Notes: generated by a model from the sequence alone, not told the origin. DNA of 64,000 nt from Bufo bufo (GCF_905171765.1 NC_053392.1:407134565-407198564); one strand, 5' to 3'; shown: positions 53,300-64,000, counted from the first letter of the stretch. A program made the numbers and translations.

Positions 53300-54900
53300 C
53301 TCATTTTCATACTCTGGACATTGCAAGCTACATGACCTTTCTGACAGCAAAGGAAATACACAGGGGCAGGATATTTATTCCCTTTATTTCTCCTTTGTCT
53401 AGGATGGTTACTCTGGGCAATTTAACTCAAATGCTGTCATGATTTTGGGCCGACTTGGGCCTCCTTGCCTTGCATGCAAGTCCAGCTCTATGGCCTGGAT
53501 CGTTGCCATGAGGGAGTGGAAGTCCATGGAGTGAGCTCCCGGCCGTGCCCATCATTAACGTTATCCCTCAAATTAGGCACTAATCCAGCCAGAATTTTGG
53601 CCTTCAACATCAGGTGGAGTTGAGATATGGGGTTGTGAATTATCGGGGACATCTGGACCTGCCTCAACCCTGTGTCTGATACCCCTTGTTTCAATCTCCG
53701 CCATAGACTGAGGCATCCTCATCTGGGCCTTGGATTGCTGTCATGAACTGGAAGGGCGATACAACGACTGTACATGGTAGGGCATTTTGTCTGGTGAAAT
53801 GTGTTGCAAAATTCCTTACCCCCCATCGGAGTTGCTCATGGTGTGGTTTTATACCACACCTGGAAATGATGTTCATCCGCAACATCTTCACCTACAGTGG
53901 CTCTGAGGATGGCAATGCACGATTTGCTTCACTCATCCCATAGCTCAGCTGATTGACATTCATTTTCTTGGCGAACCCACGCGGATTAGTCCTGTAATCT
54001 GGGAGGTCATTCATGATCTCGCTGACCTCGCTGGATCTGCCCCTGCGGTAAAAGGTACATGCCAGGTGATACGGGTCGTAGTTGTTTTGTCCAGGGGTCC
54101 CTCACATTCCTGTACCCGGACGGGAAACACCCCGGAGGGGGACCACGCCTCAGCGGGAGGCCTCTTAGAAGTAGTAGGTCGCTGGAAGGGGGTTGGAGAG
54201 GCTCTGCCACAGTCCTCGTTTCCCCCAGATTGGTCAAAGACGGATACAAAGGCTCTATTTTTTGAGGACTAGCTGTTGGCTCAGAGTCCGGGGCTCTAGG
54301 AGTCGGTTCAACTGAAGGCGTCTGCCTGTTCAGGATTGCATCTAATTGCCACAATTTGGTAATGAGTAGTCTCCATCTACCATCAAACGTGACTCCATAA
54401 ACCTCCCTGAGTCTGGCCCTCAACTGTTCCTCTCGATAGCGCCTATAATGCCCCTCCGGGCTCTGTTGGAAATCATCCTTTTCTTAGGCCGCTATGCACT
54501 CTGGTTTGGGTTTATTGATTATGGAGATGCCTCTGGCTTCACATAGTGTGACTATATCGGATTTCCCAAGGTGTCGGTAATCCGTTTTATCAGAGACATC
54601 GGTTGCCGGTCCCTGAGTTGGTGGTGAAGATGGAGACAGAGCGGCTGAGGCTGCTGGTATGGCCTGAGTAGCCAGTAGATTTAAGCCTGCCTGCAGCTCG
54701 GTCTCATCCCTGGTTTTATTGCACTCCGTAGTTTCAGTTGGACGGGAGTACATGACAGTGTTAGTTCGCACTGTCTGGGACTTTGAATGCCCTGTTTGCT
54801 GGAGCTCGATGGATTCATGCAGCCCACAGTTCTGCCTTTTGGAGGGAACCATGGCTTTGGAGTCTAGGGGGGAATTCACGGACAAACTTTCCCAAATCCA
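53300..54900 (-). pseudogene. Retroviral gag remnant
   Basis: From the 5' side on the minus strand: an N-terminal part (54885-54484, with IVTLCEARGI and a Ser/Pro-rich stretch); a Pro-rich matrix/linker part (54423-54007, PPSSDLLLLRGLPLRRGPPP); a capsid-like part (53891-53691 and below); and a zinc-knuckle remnant near 53350-53310 (FLCCQKGHVAC). Each part is in a different frame with stops between. The single Cys/His knuckle just before the protease region fits retroviral nucleocapsid. Confidence 0.75.
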
Positions 54901-55369
54901 GACCTCAAAGGTCCCTTCTTTGGGGATGGTCTAATCGAACCTACAGTCCCATTGGTGGCCAATCTTTGAGGGGCTTAACAACTCCTCCTCCATAATGGAT
55001 TTCATGTGCTGCTTGGCTGTCCTATACTCAGAAGTGGTACCCTTCTGTTCCCTAGATTTCCCTACACCCATGCTCGAGCCTTCTAAAAGTAGGTGCGTCC
55101 ACCTACAGTGTCCTGTGACACAGGCCTGAACAGGCTTCTACTCCCCTTCGTTCGCCTCTGAGTTGCCCTAGATTTCTGGGCACCGACTAATGGACTCCGT
55201 TCACCCTAGTTAAAACCTCAGGAAAAGGAGTAGCAGCGTGAGGAAAAGGGCCTCTCGCCGACACACAGAGCCCCTCAGAGTCTCCTAATGAGATATACCA
55301 GCCTCGGTTTTGGCTCTAATAGTGACCTGACCAGAGGAGTAGGGCTTCCGAATTGACCTGGAGTGGATG

Positions 55370-55575
55370 TGCACACAGGAAACACACAGTACTCCTGTGG
55401 AAAAAGGGGCACTCAGAGAACACCAGTACCTTCTGTGGGGACGAGGGCGCACAGGAAACACACATACTCCTGTGGGGGAAGATCAACAGAGAACACACAG
55501 TACCAGCTGTAGGGAAAAGGGGGGTCATCACAGAGAACACACAGTACTCCTGTGCGGAAAGGGGTTTCTCCACAC
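55370..55575. repeat. Short tandem repeat in retroviral leader (about 37-45 bp)
   Basis: Five imperfect units contain cacacagtactcctgtgg or variants, at about 55384, 55420, 55458, 55496 and 55540, spaced by gaaaagggg-type linkers. It lies between gag and the 5' LTR. Confidence 0.75.
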
Positions 55576-55802
55576 AGCTATTGGCATGCCCCGGGTGATA
55601 TATACCCACCTTGTCTCCTTAAAAATACGCACTTTTCTTTGCCGATATGATTCTATATAGTCAGCTGAAGAGCACACGAAGCCCTTTTTGCAGGTGACTG
55701 ATCAAAACCTCTCACTCAGCAGACAGCCCTTGATTCAGACAGTAGTACCCACACAATATCACGAGACCCTCATAACTAAAGAAAGGTCTCCCAACCAAAT
55801 CT

Positions 55803-55879
55803 ACAGAGAGAGAGAGAGAGAAAAAGAGAGGGAAAGAGAGGAGAGAGAGAGAGTAAAAAAGAGAGGGAAAAAGAGCAGG

Positions 55880-55914
<35 letters not shown>

Positions 55915-56028
55915 AGTAGGAAAAAGAGCAGGAAAAAGAGAGGGAAAGAGAGAGAGAAAGAGAGAAAAAGAGAGGGAAAAAAGGGTGGGAAAAAGAGGGG
56001 AAAGAGAGAGAGAGAGAGAGAAAAATAG
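55803..56028. repeat. (GA)n-rich purine tract
   Basis: A 225-bp almost pure purine run of gagaga and ggaaaaagag motifs lies in the retroviral leader. The long frames across it on either strand are low-complexity artefacts. Confidence 0.9.
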
Positions 56029-57319
56029 TTCCGGAACAGTTTTTAACAATACAACAGTTAGGTAGATACTGATGGCAATATCTACCTGCTGTGGTGTTTA
56101 AACTATACCACCGACCTTACACACAAAGCCTGGTTGGATCTCTCACCATGGATCCTTTGTCGCCAGCAGGGCACTGAAGAGCCTTTTACGGTTGAGAAAC
56201 CCCCACAGCAGTTACGGCAATATGGGCAGCTATTATTGGAAAAACATCAACCACATACACCAAAAGGTTCTTTCAGTAGATTTTTTCCTGATATCAGCAG
56301 ATTAGAGTACACAGATATCAATTCACAAAGAGCAAAACTTTCTCAAAAATGAGAAATGCCGGCCGGCCTTTTTTGCTTTTTGAAAATGAAGCTCTGTCTC
56401 CTTTAAGTTCTGCTGATAACGGGGAAAAAAATTTGCTCCCTAACTGTGCTCGCCAACTGATATAGCCGTTTTCTCCTTTGTCTCGTTCTCACAACCGAAA
56501 ACTACCGCCAGAAGTAAAATCGGGAAATCCTTGGTGTAGTGTGCGTCGATGTGTGCGCAATTCCTCCAAAATAACGTCACAGAGACGTTCTCAAGTAGGA
56601 TCCAATAATGTGCCTGCTTCCAACAGCTAGGCGAGGTTTATTTATACCAGAAGATGGAAGGCGGTCTTACAATCATGACCAAAGGGGAGACAGGTTTTTG
56701 GTTAGTGAAGTGATTGGCTGGCGAAGATGTGAATGATTGCGCAAACGTATGTCGCGCGTTCTCACACTTATTTGCGCCCTTTCGTTGCGCGCTTTTCCTC
56801 GTGAGGAAGAAACCTTTGTTCGATGGTCCCCATCCCTCCGCTGCCTCAGCCAGCGCCATGACACTGGTATCCTGCAGTAATGGTTGTGCGTGTGAACGCT
56901 AAAAAAGAAGACCAGGTAGATGCGGCCAAAGAGCCTTAGATACGGATAAGGGATAAGAGTGGAAACTCTTTAAGGAACCCGTAGGTGTGGACACACTGTA
57001 AGAATAGGTGTGTGCCCAAATAGTATATGGAACCACGGTGTTAAAAGAACGTGTTAAAATAAGTGATATCATGTAAAGATGACCATCATATAAGTATAAA
57101 CAATGTATAGTAAAGAAATATATGTATTAAAAATCATATGTATTAAAATGACTCTCTTCACCCAGGAGGATAATGTGGATAAATCTCAGACACCCACACC
57201 ACACCTCCTGCGCCGTGGGTCGCCCGTAGAGATGTCAGATACGGATCAAAACACACTCAGGAGTCTTATCCTTTTTCTTTCCTCTTATTCCAAAGCCAGG
57301 GTGGGGAAGTGGACGGCTC

Positions 57320-57362
57320 AACGCGTTTCGGGGCCTCTGTATGGGGTCCCCTTCATCAGAGC
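57320..57362 (-). ncRNA. Hammerhead-like motif, left arm
   Basis: On the minus strand CTGATGA (57359-57353) is followed by a G/C-rich stem (aggggaccc...gaggcccc) and GAAA (57329-57326). Then comes acgcgttgagccgtc, which can form a short helix III and ends in a GTC cleavage-type triplet. This matches the hammerhead core order. I could not pair a convincing helix I, so it may be inactive or only resemble the fold. Confidence 0.4.
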
Positions 57363-58077
57363 AGGTACAATCAACATATACAATGATTAACTTTAAATAG
57401 CAGAAAAAACCGCCAAAGATGCACTTACAATGATGTCACTTCCGGTATCAGTATGCGTTCCAGGGTGGAACGCACACGAAGTGACACTCAGAGGAGATGC
57501 AGTCAGGAAATTATGCATCAGGTCACAGTTATTATAACGGAAAGGAACAACAACCAGAATATATGTATGAGACTGTAATAAGGTGTCCCGTATTTTTTGT
57601 GTATACCGTTTACTGTGCTCTTATGTTTATATTCATTTGCGTTCCCCATGGAACGCAAGAATGGAACTTCCGGTGGCGTTCCACAGTGGAACGCAAACGA
57701 GCCGGAAGTGGAACCTGAAAGGATGCTGGCATGTTTTAATAACACTGTGGAACGCACCGAAGTTCCACCTTGCGTTCCTATGGGGAACGCAAATGAAGTT
57801 TAAACATAAGAGCACAGTAAACAGATTACACAAGAAAATAAGGGACACCTTATTACAGTCTCATACATATATTCCTGGTTGTTGGTTCCTTTCCGATTAT
57901 AAGTAAGCTTTGACCTGATGCATATTTCCTGACTGCATCGCCTCTGAGTGTCACTTCCGGTGCGTTCCACCCTGGAACGCATACTGATACCGTGAAGTGA
58001 CATCATTGTAAGTGGCATCTTTGGCGTTTTTTTCTGCTATTTAAAGTTAATCATTGTATATTTGAGTGTACCTGCTC

Positions 58078-58125
58078 CTGATGAAGGGGGACCCTATACA
58101 GAGGCCCGAAACGCGTTGAGCCGTC
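58078..58125 (+). ncRNA. Hammerhead-like motif, right arm
   Basis: The mirror copy on the plus strand has CTGATGA at 58078-58084, the stem aggggg...aggccc, GAAA at 58108-58111, then the short helix III and GTC at about 58123-58125. It differs from the left copy at a few stem positions. Helix I is again not convincing. Confidence 0.4.
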
Positions 58126-58902
58126 CACTTCCCCCACCCTGGCTTTGGAATAAAGAGAAAGAAAAAGGATAAGACTCCTGAGTGTGTTTTGATCCGTATC
58201 TGACATCTCTACGGGCGACCCAGGCGCAGGAGGTGTGGTGTGGGTGTCTTGAGCTTTATCCACATTACCCTCCTGGGTGAAGTGAGTCATTTTTAATACA
58301 TATGATTTTTTAATACATATATTTTTATATAGCATTGTTTATACTTATATGTGGTCATCTTTACATGATATCACTTATTTTAACACGTTATTTTAACACG
58401 GTGGTTCCATATACTTTTGGGGCACACACCTATTCTTAAGTGTGTCAACACCTAGGGGTCTTAAAGAGTTTCCACTCTGATCCCTTATCGTATCTAAGGG
58501 TCCTTTGGCGGCCATCTACTGGTCTTTTTTTTAGCGTTCACACGCACAACCATTTCTCTTCCAGAACCACCTACCCTGTGTCCATCAGTGGTAATTGGTG
58601 ACCGAGAGGGCAGCCGGCCCACCTATATCTATTAGATCCCCATTCCTATTTCTGCCCTCCTTGGCGCCCTGCAAAAGTTTTTCTCGGACCCTCATTTAGA
58701 AGGTCTGGTGATTAACCCTCTTTTTTCTTCTTCCGCTCTGACTTATCCTGCAGTAATACCAGGCCGGGCACAAATCAGCTACAGGTCGGGACGACCAGAC
58801 CATCGTGCAAAAGTTTCTGCCCAATGCGAACGCGAATGAATCTGCGCATCTCCATAGGATAGATGGCAACCATACGGCGAACAATAGTTTTTCCACAACA
58901 CA

Positions 58903-59426
58903 GGTTATGAGCTGGTCCCATTTTCCCCTGGTTAGCAGTAGGGAGTTCCTAGTAAGCCAAGCTAGAGAAAAGATTTGTTTTGGTGTGCTCTGCCAAATAG
59001 GCTCTGAAATAACTTTTGTCCAGAAAAACACCATTCCTGTGATTGAAGGCTGATAGAAAAAGCTACTTTGCTGAGAAGCATTATATTTTGCAGATGGTGG
59101 ACAACCATGCAGGTCATTCTTAGACTGAGTCAGTAAGATAAGGTAACGCGCTTATGGTTTTGGACTTTGTGGCCGTGGCCTGGGTTTACTGCTTCTGGCA
59201 TCTGACACACTTCTGAGACGGGCTAGCCATATGATCTATGACCGAATTCTACATTTCCTGCATTGCAGAAAATTTTTGGGACTTGCACACCTGTGGTTAT
59301 TTGGTAAAAGTGTGTTTTTATTCTTTAGCAAGAGAGATTTGGGGAGGATTATTACTATCACTGCCACCTTCTATATACAGCCTTTTGGGGAAAAAGCCTA
59401 CTCTGTGAAATACTTCCAACTCTGTC
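58903..59426. other. Right flank of the retrovirus, nothing recognised
   Basis: Non-repetitive-looking sequence with a modest plus-strand frame from 59231 that runs into the MITE. No domain was recognised. It is a candidate host flank. Confidence 0.35.
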
Positions 59427-59429
59427 TTA

Positions 59430-59754
59430 GGCCTCATGCACATGACCGTTGTTCTGGTCCGCATCCGAGCCGCAATTTTTGCGGCTCGGCTGCGGACCCA
59501 TTCACTTCAATGGGGCCGCAAAAGATGCGGACAGCACTCCGTGTGCTGTCCGCATCCGTTGCTCCGTTCCGTGGCCCCGCAAAAAAATTATAACATGTCC
59601 TATTCTTGTCCGTTTTGCAGACAAGAATAGGCATTTCTACAATGGGCCGTCTGTTCCATTCTGCAAATTGCGGAAGGCACACGGGTGGCTTCCGTGTTTT
59701 GCAGATCCGCAATTTGAGGAATGCAAAAAACGGAACGGTCGTTTGCATGAGGCC
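59430..59754. mobile_element. Harbinger-type MITE, complete (325 bp)
   Basis: The terminal repeats ggcctcatgcacatgaccgt and, on the complement of the right end, ggcctcatgcaaacgaccgt are flanked by the trinucleotide TTA on both sides (59427-59429 and 59755-59757). A three-base TTA duplication is typical of PIF/Harbinger elements. The interior is rich in short inverted repeats (gagccgcaatttttgcggct; gatgcggacagcac against gtgctgtccgcatc). It has no coding capacity. Confidence 0.85.
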
Positions 59755-59757
59755 TTA

Positions 59758-60161
59758 TGCCTATATTTGTACTGTGACTCTGATCATCTATTCAGTAAAG
59801 GAGACTCTTTATTTTGCCATAATCAAGCCAGCCTAGTCTATGATATCTATACCCAATCATTATCATCTCTTGACTTGCAACCCCACTGCTCATTTTGACA
59901 TCAAGGACACCCCAGCCACCACCAAGCAAGAAAACCCTACCAGTCCAGGGTGTGCCCTAAGGGGAATAAAGGTTGTGCCCATCCATTCACTGCCATTTGG
60001 CCGGAGGAAGAGTTGGAGTAGGATCAGCCACTGTGAGGACTACGACCACTCTCATTGCCTCAGCCAACACTCCCATCCTCTCTGCTCCCCACACCTCCTT
60101 CGCCGGAAGACGGGACTGAGCATATACACCGATGACCCAGAACATTAAAACCTCTGACATG
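59758..60161. other. Unassigned DNA before hAT-A3
   Basis: A 102-codon plus-strand frame (59840-60148) with a His/Ser-rich C-terminus has no recognised domain and no support as a gene. It is a possible host or old-repeat segment and the target region of hAT-A3. Confidence 0.3.
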
Positions 60162-60429
60162 TACAGTTGAGCGAACACCTGGATGTTCGGGTTCGAGAAG
60201 TTCGGCCGAACTTCCCGGAAATGTTCCCGAACTTCGTCCCGAACCCGAAACCCATTGAAGTCAATTGGGACCCGAACTTTTCGGCACTAAAAAGGCTGTA
60301 AAACAGCCCGGGAAAGGGCTAGAGGGCTGCAAAAGGCAGCAAAATGTAGTTAAATCCCCTGCAAACAAATGTGGATAGGGAAATGAATAAAAATAAAAAT
60401 AAAATAAATAAAAATTAACCAATATCAAT

Positions 60430-61010
60430 TGGAGAGAGGTCCCATAGCAGAGAATCAGGCTTCATGTCAGCAGAGAATCAGTCTTCATGTCATAGCAGAG
60501 AATCAGGCTTCACGTCACCCAAAACTGGAACAGTCCATTGTCATATATTTAGGCCCCGGCACCCAGACAGAGGAGAGCGGTCCCATAACAGAGATTCAGG
60601 CTTCATGTCAGCAGAGAATCAGTCTTCATGTCATAGCAGAGAATCAGGCTTCACGTCACCCACCACTGGAACAGTCCATTGTCACATATTTAGGCCCAGG
60701 CACCCAGGCAGAGGAGAGAGGTCCCATAGCAGAGAATCTGGCTTCATGTCAGCAGAGAATCAGTCTTCATGTCATAGCAGAGAATCAGGCTTCATGTCAC
60801 CCACCACTGGAACAGGCCACTGTCAGATATTTTTAGGCCCCGGCACCCAGGCAGAGGAGAGAGGTCCCATAACATAGAATCTGGCTTCATGTCAGCAGAG
60901 AATCAGTCTTCATGTCATAGCAGAGAATCAGGCTTCATGTCACCCACCACTGGAACAGGCCACTGTCAGATATTTTTAGGCCCCGGCACCCAGACAGAGG
61001 AGAGGTTCAT
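60430..61010. repeat. 141-bp minisatellite in hAT-A3 (about 4 units)
   Basis: Same unit as the array in hAT-A2 (catgtcatagcagagaatca, ggcacccagacagaggagag). It has only about four copies, and small unit differences give a local consensus (cttcatgtcagcagag in place of ccttatgtcagcgcag). Confidence 0.9.
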
Positions 61011-61121
61011 TCAACTTTGGGTTGCCCCGCAATATAATGGTAAAATGAAAATAAAAATAGGATTAAACGAGGAAGTGCCCTGGAGTACAATAATATATGG
61101 TTAAGGGGAGGTAGTTAATGT

Positions 61122-63993
61122 CTAATCTGCACAAGGGATGGACAGGTCCTGTGGGATCCATGCCTGGTTCATTTTTATGAACGTCAGCTTGTCCACATTG
61201 GCTGTAGACAGGCGGCTGCGTTTGTCTGTAATGACGCCCCCTGCCGTGCTGAATACACGTTCAGACAAAACGCTGGCCGCCGGGCAGGCCAGCACCTCCA
61301 AGGCATAAAAGGCTAGCTCTGGCCACATGGACAATTTGGAGACCCAGAAGTTGAATGGGGCCGAACCATCAGTCAGTACGTGGAGGGGTGTGCACAGGTA
61401 CTGTTCCACCATGTTAGTGAAATGTTGCCTGCTGCTAACACGTTCCGTATCAGGTGGTGGTGCAGTTAGCTGTGGCGTGGTGACAAAGCTTTTCCACATC
61501 TCTGCCATGCTAACCCTGCCCTCAGAGGAGCTGGCCGTGACACAGCTGCGTTGGCGACCTCTTGCTCCTCCTCTGCCTTCGCCTTGGGCTTCCACTTGTT
61601 CCCCTGTGACATTTGGGAATGCTCTCAGTAGCACGTCTACCAATGTGCGCTTGTACTCGCCCATCTTCCTATCACGCTCCAGTGCAGGAAGTAAGGTGGG
61701 CACATTGTCTTTGTACCGGGGATCCAGCAGGGTGGCAACCCAGTAGTCCGCACACGTTAAAATGTGGGCAACTCTGCTGTCGTTGCGCAGGCACTGCAGC
61801 ATGTAGTCGCTCATGTGTGCCAGGCTGCCCAGAGGTAAGGACAAGCTGTCCTCTGTGGGAGGCGTATCGTCATCGTCCTGCGTTTCCCCCCAGCCACGCA
61901 CCAGTGATGGGCCCGAGCTGCGTTGGGTTCCACCCCGCTGTGAACATGCTTCATCCTCATCCTCCTCCACCTCCTCCTCATCCTCGTCCTCCAGTAGTGG
62001 GCCCTGTCTGGCCACATTTGTACCTGGCCTCTGCTGTTGCAAAAATCCTCCCTCTGAGTCACTTCGAATAGACTGGCCTGAAAGTGCTAAAAATAACCCC
62101 TCTTCCTCCTCCTCCCCCTGGGCCACCTCCTCTTCCATCATCGCCCTAAATGTTTTCTCAAGGAGACATAGAAGTGGTATTGTAACGCTGATAACGGCGT
62201 CATCGCCACTGGCCATGTTGGTGGAGTACTCGAAACAGCGCAACAGGGCACACAGGTCTCGCATGGAGGCCCAGTCATTGGTGGTGAAGTGGTGCTGTTC
62301 CGCAGTGCGACTGACCCGTGCGTGCTGCAGCTGAAACTCCACTATGGCCTGCTGCTGCTCGCACAGTCTGTCCAGCATGTGCAAGGTGGAGTTCCACCTG
62401 GTGGGCACGTCGCATATGAGGCGGTGAGCGGGAAGGCCGAAGTTACGCTGTAGCGCAGACAGGCGAGCAGCGGCAGGATGTGAACGCCGGAAGCGCGAAC
62501 AGACGGCCCGCACTTTATGCAGCAGCTCTGACATGTCGGGGTAGTTGCGAATGAACTTCTGCACCACCAAATTCAGCACATGCGCCAGGCAAGGGATGTG
62601 CGTCAAATCGGCTAGTCCCAGAGCTGCAACGAGATTTCGCCCATTATCGCACACCACCAGGCCGGGCTTGAGGCTCACCGGCAGCAACCACTCGTCGGTC
62701 TGTTGTTCAATACCCCGCCACAACTCCTGTGCGGTGTGGGGCCTGTCCCCCAAACATATGAATTTCAGAACGGCCTGCTGACGTTTACCCCGGGCTGTGC
62801 TGAAGTTTGTGGTGAAGGTGTGTGGCTGACTGGATGAGCAGGTGGAAGAAGAGGAGGAGGAAGCTGAGTAGGAGGAGGAGGAGGAGACAGGAGGCAAAGA
62901 ATGTTGCCCTGCGATCCTTGGCGGCGGAAGGACATGCGCCAAACAGCTCTCCGCCTGGGGCCCAGCCGCCACTACATTTACCCAGTGTGCAGTTAGGTAG
63001 ATATAGCGTCCCTGGCCGTGCTTACTGGTCCATGTATCTGTGGTTAGGTGGACCTTGCCACAGATAGCGCCGGCTGGGAACAACATACTGTGGGACAGCA
63101 AGCGACATGAGCTGTTTGAAGCTGTCTGTGTCCACCAGCCTAAATGACAGCATTTCAAAGGCCAGTAGTTTAGAAATGCTGGCATTCAGGGCCAGGGATC
63201 GAGGGTGGCTAGGTGGAAATTTACGCTTTCTCTCAAATGTTTGTGAGATGGAGAGCTGAACGCTGCCGTGTGACATGGTTGAGATGCTTGGTGACGCAGG
63301 TGGTGGTGTTGGTGGTACATCCCATGTTTGCTGGGTGGCAGGTGCCAACGTTCCTCCAGAGGCGGAGGAAGAGGCCGAGGCGGCAGCAGCAGAAGAGGTA
63401 GCAGGGGGAGCCTGAGTGACTTCCTTGTTTTTAAGGTGTTTAATCCACTGCAGTTCATGCTTTGGATGCAGGTGCCTGGTCATGCAGGTTGTGCTAAGGT
63501 TCAGAACGTTAATGCCTCGCTTCAGGCTCTGATGGCACAGCGTGCAAACCACTCGGGTCTTGTCGTCAGCACATTGTTTGAAGAAGTGCCATGCCAGGGA
63601 ACTCCTTGAAGCTGCCTTTGGGGTGCTCGGTCCCAGATGGCGGCGGTCAGTAGCAGGCGGAGTCTCTTGGCGGCGGGTGTTCCTTTTTTGCCCACTGCTC
63701 CCTCTTTGTCTTTTGCTACGCTGTTGGCTCGGTCTCACCACTGCCTCTTCCTCCAAACTGTGAAAGTCAGTGGCACGACCTTCATTCCATGTGGGGTCTA
63801 GGACCTCATCATCCCCTGAATCGTCTTCCACCCAGTCTTGATCCCTGACCTCCTGTTCAGTCTGCACACTGCAGAAAGACGCAGCAGTTGGCACCTGTGT
63901 TTCATCATCAGAGACGTGCTGAGGTGGTATTCCCATGTCCTCATCATCAGGAAACATAAGTGGTTGTGCGTTAGTGCATTCTATCTCTTCCAC
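61122..63993 (-). pseudogene. hAT-A3 transposase, one frame-breaking deletion
   Basis: Nearly the same protein as the intact hAT-A2 transposase, from MEEIECTN (63993; the N-terminus lies beyond the window) to SIPCAD at 61122. The BED finger (CTLCHQSLKRG...TRHLHPKH), TTDTWTS, VVCDNGRN, TRWNSTL, WVATLLDPRYK and AASVLSERVFSTAGG are all kept. About 75 bp is missing at about 63070, where hAT-A2 encodes the stretch from RHYFSKRA to LRNA just before the catalytic core. The loss is not a multiple of three, so the frame breaks there. Otherwise no stop was seen. The copy is recent but would give two separate fragments. Confidence 0.92.
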
Positions 63994-64000
63994 CCCTGGG

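Larger units (their letters stand above)
56882..58743. mobile_element. 1.86 kb palindromic Penelope-like insertion
   Basis: The insert is bounded by a perfect 14-bp duplication, tatcctgcagtaat (56868-56881 and 58744-58757). The intact 3' LTR has this site once. From 56882 (ggttgtgcgtgtgaacgcta) to 58551 the sequence is a near-perfect palindrome of about 1670 bp, with its centre near 57716. A further 192 bp (58552-58743) is present on the right side only. The inner arms repeat ggaacgca motifs. Each arm carries a CTGATGA...GAAACGCG block. The variable-length duplication, head-to-head copies and ribozyme-like block suggest a Penelope-type retroelement. No reverse transcriptase or GIY-YIG frame is present, so it is non-autonomous. 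Confidence 0.8.
47808..58900 (-). mobile_element. Endogenous retrovirus, decayed, with two later insertions
   Basis: On the minus strand the order is 5' LTR (58900-56447), leader, gag, protease, reverse transcriptase, RNase H, integrase, a trace of env, polypurine tract and 3' LTR (48413-47808). The two LTRs match over their length (shared agtgtgcgtcgatgtgtgcg, ccaacagctaggcgaggttt, gaagatggaaggcggtctta) but differ at many sites, indicating age. A solo LTR (49134-49833) lies in the integrase. A 1862-bp palindromic element (56882-58743) lies in the 5' LTR. The gene order with a YVDD reverse transcriptase and a Pro-rich gag suggests a class I (gamma/epsilon-like) retrovirus. No host target duplication could be confirmed. 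Confidence 0.85.
56447..58900 (-). repeat. Retroviral 5' LTR, interrupted
   Basis: It matches the 3' LTR from about 56447 to 56881 and again from 58744 to 58900, where it ends tttttccacaac. The 1862-bp gap between these parts is the palindromic insertion. Without it the LTR is about 590 bp, in line with the 606 bp of its partner. Confidence 0.85.
60162..64000 (-). mobile_element. hAT-A3: third hAT-A copy, cut by window end
   Basis: The left terminus tacagttgagcgaacacctg matches hAT-A2 with one change in the first five bases. The element then follows hAT-A2 closely: gttcgg-rich end, AT-rich run, short 141-bp array, then the transposase on the minus strand. A block just inside the terminus is shortened relative to hAT-A2. 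The right end and target duplication lie beyond the window. Confidence 0.9.

Noticed and set aside
55688..56065. Glu/Arg/Lys-rich frame and its antisense Leu/Ser-rich frame
   Set aside because: Both are translations of the purine tract in the retroviral leader.
56390..56447. Primer binding site next to the 5' LTR
   Set aside because: A tgg-containing candidate (tggcgagcacag on the minus strand) does not match a tRNA 3' end well enough to name.
47808..58900. Host target duplication for the retrovirus
   Set aside because: The sequences just outside the two LTRs (ttacaca and caggtta) do not match convincingly, so no duplication is claimed.
59840..60148. 102-codon frame as a host exon
   Set aside because: No domain was recognised, the length is compatible with chance, and it is squeezed between two mobile elements.

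Overview
The window reads as a repeat-dominated stretch of a vertebrate nuclear genome, most likely an anuran amphibian. The reasons are the mix and size of the mobile elements: hAT, Tc1/mariner, piggyBac, a Helitron-like end, a Harbinger-like MITE, a LINE fragment, a class I-type endogenous retrovirus and a Penelope-like inverted repeat. There are also kilobase-scale minisatellites. No host protein-coding gene could be supported. Almost every protein-like stretch is a transposase or retroelement remnant. The species call is inference.

Layout. 1-4135: a foldback repeat, then a 3.7 kb 27-bp minisatellite ending at a Helitron-type 3' hairpin. 4170-5008: a deleted Tc1 element. 5.0-12.3 kb: hAT and other fragments. 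12344-15197: a DNA element (CAGGG...CCCTG, flanked by TGAAT) carrying a second minisatellite that shares its core with the first, plus two divergent tRNA-like sequences on an inverted repeat. 16743-41539: a 24.8 kb nest. An old hAT (hAT-A1, TSD catattac) was entered by a LINE fragment and by a second hAT family (hAT-B, 21168-38673). hAT-B was in turn entered by three Tc1/mariner elements. One of these (28614-37103) was then entered by a young copy of the first family (hAT-A2, 29111-36043, TSD ttcttcac), which still has an unbroken 1144-codon transposase. 41.6-46.8 kb: a decayed piggyBac, a Harbinger remnant, a hAT remnant and short minisatellites. 47808-58900: a minus-strand endogenous retrovirus with decayed gag-pro-pol and almost no env. 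A 700-bp solo LTR sits in its integrase, and a 1.86 kb near-perfect palindrome (TSD 14 bp) sits in its 5' LTR. 59430-59754: a Harbinger-type MITE. 60162-64000: a third hAT-A copy (hAT-A3), cut by the window edge.

How it fits together. The sequence is best read as a stratigraphy. Insertion order follows from which element interrupts which, and it agrees with the amount of decay: stops and frameshifts in hAT-A1 and hAT-B, one frameshift in the inner Tc1, none in hAT-A2. Subtracting the inserts returns plausible lengths (hAT-A1 about 6.3 kb, hAT-A2 6.9 kb, the two sister Tc1 copies 1545 and 1549 bp), which supports the boundaries. hAT-A2 is the only element that looks able to encode its own transposase.
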